Source of the DNA: a virus
Direction: 5' to 3' (one strand)
DNA length: 21,226 bases
Virus record (IMG/VR): IMGVR_UViG_3300030012_001447
Coordinates: 1-21,226 of that record
Of this stretch, positions 21,223 to 21,226 are shown piece after piece. The first letter of the stretch is position 1. Every line of letters begins with the position of its first letter. The translations under genes and the position numbers were made by a program. The notes beneath the pieces were generated by a model. It made no database searches. It saw only the letters and a list, made by a program, of their open reading frames with translations, and had not been told where the DNA came from.

Positions 21223-21226
21223 CTCG

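Noticed and set aside
1-21226. tRNA genes, CRISPR arrays, insertion sequences or attachment sites
   Set aside because: No cloverleaf with a TTCGA-type arm, no regular short repeats with unique spacers, and no transposase or integrase motif was seen on either strand by reading; a covariance search was not possible.

Overview
The window looks like part of a tailed dsDNA virus of a planktonic euryarchaeon. A magrovirus-like virus of Marine Group II is the best inference. The evidence is a complete archaeal-type replication set (PCNA, RFC small subunit, family B polymerase with a PCNA-binding tail, AEP primase with a PriL-type Fe-S domain, XPF-type nuclease, Cas4-like nuclease) facing a phage-type tail-fibre module. 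Genes are tightly packed with ATGA-type overlaps. Ribosome binding sites are pieces of AGGAGGTGAT, as expected for an archaeal 16S 3' end. No host marker, integrase, tRNA, CRISPR array or insertion sequence was seen, so the host assignment rests on gene content alone.

Layout. Plus strand, 1-6603: the 3' part (at least 2082 codons) of a giant, repeat-built tail-fibre-like protein that is open to the left edge, followed by a small tail-assembly-chaperone-like gene. Minus strand, read right to left from 21222 to about 7650: one long replication and repair operon. Its order is an unknown basic protein, a small zinc protein, RFC small subunit, a 25-residue peptide, a membrane protein with a dockerin-like calcium loop, an SSB-like protein, an unknown protein, a RecA/Sak4-like ATPase, a strong hairpin, PCNA, a 28-residue peptide, polymerase N-part, three tiny ORFs, polymerase C-part, Cas4-like nuclease, a 36-residue peptide, an unknown acidic protein, primase, XPF-like nuclease, an AAA+ helicase candidate, a DUF4177-like protein, a DEDD exonuclease, a small membrane protein and a zinc ribbon. 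It ends at a hairpin plus T-tract terminator. A second short minus unit (7552 to 6600) carries tiny membrane, zinc-finger and basic proteins and meets the plus-strand genes tail to tail with a 4-base overlap.

How the genes work together. Primase and helicase would start synthesis, RFC would load PCNA, PCNA would hold the polymerase through the QSSLEEWF tail, the SSB-like protein would cover single strands, and the RecA-like ATPase with the Cas4-like, XPF-like and DEDD nucleases would handle recombination and end processing.

The most unusual feature is the DNA polymerase. It is cut into two genes between catalytic motifs B and C, and the cut is filled by three tiny ORFs that form an unbroken chain of overlapping stop and start codons with both halves. 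Many other tiny ORFs fill the gaps between larger genes in the same way and are easily missed by gene callers.
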